From Rhyacophila brunnea (Eukaryota; Arthropoda; Insecta; Trichoptera; Rhyacophilidae), in the NCBI GenBank assembly GCA_022495005.1, contig JAGYXB010000825.1, positions 6,014,001 through 6,078,000 of the forward strand: 64,000 bases of DNA, written 5' to 3'. Numbering within the stretch: position 1 is the first letter of the stretch; each line of letters starts with the position of its first letter. The notes beneath the pieces are model-generated. The model saw only the letters and a list, made by a program, of their open reading frames with translations. It made no database searches and was not told where the DNA came from. The translations under genes were made by a program, and so were the position numbers. Below, piece after piece: positions 60,401 through 64,000 of the stretch.

Positions 60401-61242
60401 GAAATTGAAAAACACACATGTAGTCACACGTATGGGTGTAACATGTTTAACACAATAAAAAACGACATTACACACTATTTTCATGTAGCGGCAGCTTATT
60501 GTGACGTCACGTGATAGTCCGCGACGTGCATCTCAATATAATCACAACTTTAGTGTCAAGAAACGGCGCTGTAAATTCAAACAAACTGCAGCACCACAAC
60601 GCCGATCTTGCCTGATTTGAATAATTGTATCCGATGCTGAATAACAAACGTATAATAAAACCGTGAAATCGGTAAAAATATGCGCCATATTGTTTATTCC
60701 GCCATGATTCAATGCCGCCATAAATATGTATTATTTCGAAATAGGAGATATTATAATTATGAGTATAAATTTGTAACAAATAAGTGTAACGAGCCACTGA
60801 TGGCAATTTAAAATGATTTCTAAGATATTCCACTCATTTTATATAATTGTGTATAAAACCGCAACAGACTGCGGTTTATGGATATTATATAACGCAGGAT
60901 GTTCAACCGCAACGTACACAATATAATACAAAAACAACAAAGAAGATTAACATTTTCAGAAGGTGGAAGACATCATGTATCTACCAACGGGAATTGTTTA
61001 CGCCGAACGATTTAAAATAACACAAAGCGATAAATCTGTATTTAGGTATTCTACTTATCTAACTGCGTTGTATATTAATGGCTCACATGCACTGTACAAG
61101 TCGAGAATTTGAAGTCTCTTTCTGAGTTAAGTCTGAGGACTTGTGGGAAAGGTGTAGTTAGGTATATTTCATTATTATGTCCTCTCTTTTTTCACCCCAG
61201 ATATAAATATTTCATTATCATAATATAACACGTATAGAAGAC
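60401..61242. other. Gap, no gene seen
   Basis: TGTGACGTCACGTGA near 60499 is a CRE-like palindrome without an associated gene. The 108-codon minus frame at 60833-60507 has no domain. Confidence 0.5.
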
Positions 61243-61733
61243 GTCTTTATTTTAAGACACATAACTATTTTCCTTTTAATAATTCGTCATTTTCACTCTC
61301 TTGAATCTCGTATGTCACTTCTGCTCTTGAAATATTTTTGCCTGCTATCCCGAGGGATGGTTTCTAATCATGGCGTCCTAAAAAACAAAAATTTATATGC
61401 GCCTTTCAATTACCTACATGGTCGCAGCCATGACTTATTATGGGTCAGAACTGTTTCCTCGAGTCAAGCCTATCAGGCACTATTAGCGAGGGGTACAAGA
61501 CTAGTAAATGCGCTTCCAAAAGACAGACATGTTCTTACTTTGCACTTTGTTTTTGAAACTATATTTTATTGGATACAATTATTGTTTATAGATTTTTATT
61601 ATTATTATTATTATTTTCTTCTTCTCTCTTGTGAAAGTAATATTTGTTATAATGTAAATCTCATGTTGTGGACGTTCTGAATTTTTGATTTGCTATGTCC
61701 ACAATGTTTTGTTTTCTTAAATAAATAGATAAA
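61243..61733 (+). pseudogene. LINE 3' end, family B, plus copy
   Basis: The reading frame contains HGRSHDLLWVRTVSSSQAYQ and LARGTRLVNALPKD, the C-terminus of a non-LTR reverse transcriptase. It then runs into a TTA-rich stretch, the hairpin TTGTGGAC (61666-61673) / GTCCACAA (61697-61704), and an AAATAAATAGATAAATAA tail. The copy starts at GTCTTTATTTTAAGAC, the same place as the copy at 6295-6840. Confidence 0.8.
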
Positions 61734-62914
61734 TAATTAGAGAAATCGAAAATTGTGGTAGGAGCTACAGGGAGGCCTTAATCGAGCAGTCGATCGACCC
61801 AACCTGATGATGATATATATTATATTATGATCGTGTAATTGTGTTATATAATATTATTATTTCAAGTGCAATTCATTCCCATTTATAATTGGCGTGCATT
61901 TTTGAAGCAAGTATTAATAGACAATTTTGAAAAGTTTTTAAATAACAACTGTCAGAATTTTAAATGAATGGTAAGTATTTATTTCAAAGTATCGGTATAA
62001 GCCCGCCAGTTTTAATGTTGAATGTAAAATATTGGTACAGCAAGAAATAATATTCAAAAATCAGTAATAAAAATAAATAATCATTATTTAAATGACATGG
62101 GCCAATAGATAAAATCAATATCCATTATTATTTTGATAGTATGAAAAGTAAAAAACATTCAATGGGGCGCACGGCATTTTAGGGTTACCATTATCGCATA
62201 TAAAGAATATTAGTCTATGCATTCATGAATATCGGTAAGAACAAACTATTTATGATTATATTATTATTAAAAGAAGATCAAATAAGAAGTCGCAGAGGTG
62301 CAGAGAAAAGAGCTAGATGGACATTTCACAAAATAAATGCGAATAACCTCAAAGATTAAATTAATAATTGATCAAAAATATAGGTTTTCTAGGTAGGTAC
62401 TACAAATATTACAGAAATCATTTTTTTAAACTAAGTACATTTTTATTACCTATTATTGTCTAATTTTATAAAAAAAAATGAATCTCAGTTTGGGTACAAC
62501 AATAATTAAAAGTATGATATTAAATTTATCTCAATTAAAATTGTATGCTAAATTAATTAGTTAGGGTTCTTGGATTTTTTATATTTTACATGTTTTTTAC
62601 TCATCACTACAAAAAAGGTTTTTTTCAACGTCTTTTAAAATTACTAATTTAAGTGAGTATCTTAATTATTTATATAATAATATGTATATTATTATTTTTA
62701 CTATTAGTGTAAATGCCGAATCAGATAATAATTTAATATTGTTAATTTATTACAGTATGTAATGTAAACAAGACCGTGAAACGTATTGCCATTGGCGAGC
62801 CAAAAGTCCGAGGACAATTAATAAGTCGTCCGATTTGTCTATGCTCTGATACTGATCAACGAACGAATAAAAAAATCGAATCGAAATAAAAAATGTCACG
62901 CGTTTTTTCCAGAC
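61734..62914. other. Gap, no gene seen
   Basis: Very AT-rich, nothing recognised before the R1-like LINE tail. Confidence 0.6.
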
Positions 62915-63540
62915 ATACAGTGGCGAATGGAGATAACCAAGTATTTGACTCCAGACCATTACACCAGTCAATTTGTGACTGGCCATGGTGGTTTCGCTGG
63001 CAGGCTCTTTGAGCTTGGACTTGCAAGCCGTCCGACATGTCCATGCGGAGGGGAAATACAGGATGCCAATCACATCCTGTGGGAGTGTCTGAGTATGTGC
63101 TCCGAACGGGAGGAGCTGCTCAGGTCGGTCCAACCAGTTGTTGGACCCATCGGCCCGTCCGACCTGGTTGCTACTAAGGCCAACTATCTTGCATTCAAAA
63201 AATTTGCGGCGTCTTACTACGGGCGTGAAGATCTCTTCACATAAATTTTGCTGCCTGTATGATTAGCTTCGTTCTTTGATATAATAAATAAGTAGCTTCA
63301 TTTTCTTTTAAGTAATTTCTATGTGCTTTTTCTCTCCCTGGCACTTTGAATTAGAGTAAACTCAGTAAACTCAGTCAGAGCTCACTCTGAGCGTAGCAAC
63401 CTAAGTCTTGGGCACCTTCTCCCAGGACACTCCCAGGCCAATTTTTAGATGCTTCACATCACCAATTGACGGGTCCCGTGATACTCTCGATTAAGACCGG
63501 GTGTGGTGCGGGGCGGGTTTGGTGGAGGGAATTTAACTTC
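62915..63540 (+). pseudogene. R1-like LINE ORF2 C-terminus, plus copy
   Basis: Frame 62927-63244 encodes about 105 residues: MEITKYLTPDHYTSQFVTGH, GGFAGRLFELGLASRPTCPC, and a CPCG...HILWEC zinc-knuckle-like motif that closes the second ORF of R1/LOA-type elements. It ends at a TAA near 63244. The following 3' untranslated region ends around TTTAACTTCAATG. The reverse transcriptase core is missing upstream. A ribosomal DNA target cannot be judged from this truncated copy. Confidence 0.8.
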
Positions 63541-63674
63541 AATGTCAAAAGTTGCGATTATCGGAATGTTTTCCGATAATCCTAAAATGTTGTGTTATTT
63601 ATATGTAGACTTGCATAAAATAATATAACAGTAAAAACAACACAAATTTTATGTTTTCTTTTATGAATTTCATA

Positions 63675-63835
63675 GACGTTTTTAGTAATAGGTTGTACGT
63701 AATTGAAGGAAAAGATTTTTATGTTATCGTTTGACTGGGTGTGTATTCTAGATTATCATTTTCAATCATTCACATTGATCGACATCGGTCGTCTTTAGTA
63801 ATAGGTTGTATGTAATTGATATATCATTGAAGGAA
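63675..63835 (+). repeat. Short direct repeat pair
   Basis: TTAGTAATAGGTTGTACGTA and TTAGTAATAGGTTGTATGTA occur about 115 bp apart, each followed closely by ATTGAAGGAAA, suggesting a local duplication. Confidence 0.6.
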
Positions 63836-64000
63836 ACGTCTTATTCTGTCATATGTTTGTTACCATTGATTATTATTGTGAATTTTTGAGCATGAGAAAT
63901 ACATTTATTGTAAACAACTGAAGTCTGTCATATTATTTAATTCTGATACTGAAAATAATATGTAATAAGCACTATACAAGTCTGAAGTATGTCATGTTAT

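Noticed and set aside
1..64000. CRISPR arrays, bacterial operons, Shine-Dalgarno sites, LTR retrotransposons
   Set aside because: None seen. Base composition, introns and element types are those of an animal nuclear genome, and no paired long direct repeats with LTR-type ends were found.

Overview
The window looks like a piece of nuclear genome from an insect. It is AT-rich, dense in degenerate transposons, and has no recognisable host gene. An insect origin is supported by an interstitial run of TTAGG/CCTAA-type repeats, a mariner element, hAT and PIF/Harbinger-type miniature elements, a Helitron deletion derivative, R1-like and RTE/Jockey-like LINE tails, and tRNA-derived SINEs. I lean weakly towards a hemipteran (aphid-like) or lepidopteran genome, but nothing here fixes the order.

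Layout. 0-10 kb: an hAT miniature element with a perfect 8-bp target duplication (731-1347), LINE 3' ends of several families (about 1615-1975, 2555-3235, 4346-4962, 6295-6840), a 449-bp element with a TTA duplication (5660-6108), an uninterrupted copy of a repeat that is split by hAT elsewhere (7311-7545), and a SINE cluster (9620-10200). 10-20 kb: an hAT-like element (11197-11780), a LINE fragment, and the main gene of the window, a minus-strand Mutator-like transposase fused to a YqaJ-type nuclease (16074-18902). It has a supported first intron and only two frameshifts. 20-42 kb: scattered miniature elements, an hAT copy nested in an older repeat (29144-29886), a lone Myb/SANT-like exon (34941-35151), a LINE tail split by a SINE (37485-38165), and a foldback element whose loop is telomere-like DNA (39912-40130).

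42-64 kb: a complete but frameshifted mariner (43020-44307), a full-length SINE (45350-45580), a 680-bp repeat inverted relative to its copy at 21.9 kb, LINE tails, a Helitron remnant (52198-54072), further TTA-type miniature elements, a composite CAGTGG-ended element (57540-58353), and two LINE tails near the right edge.

The features do not form a pathway. They record layered insertion: SINE into LINE, retroposed fragment into hAT into older repeat, and tRNA-like unit into SINE. The strongest candidate for something little described is the transposase-nuclease fusion. Next come the covarying 3' stem-loop shared by two LINE families and the telomere-repeat foldback. All calls come from reading the sequence alone, without any database search.
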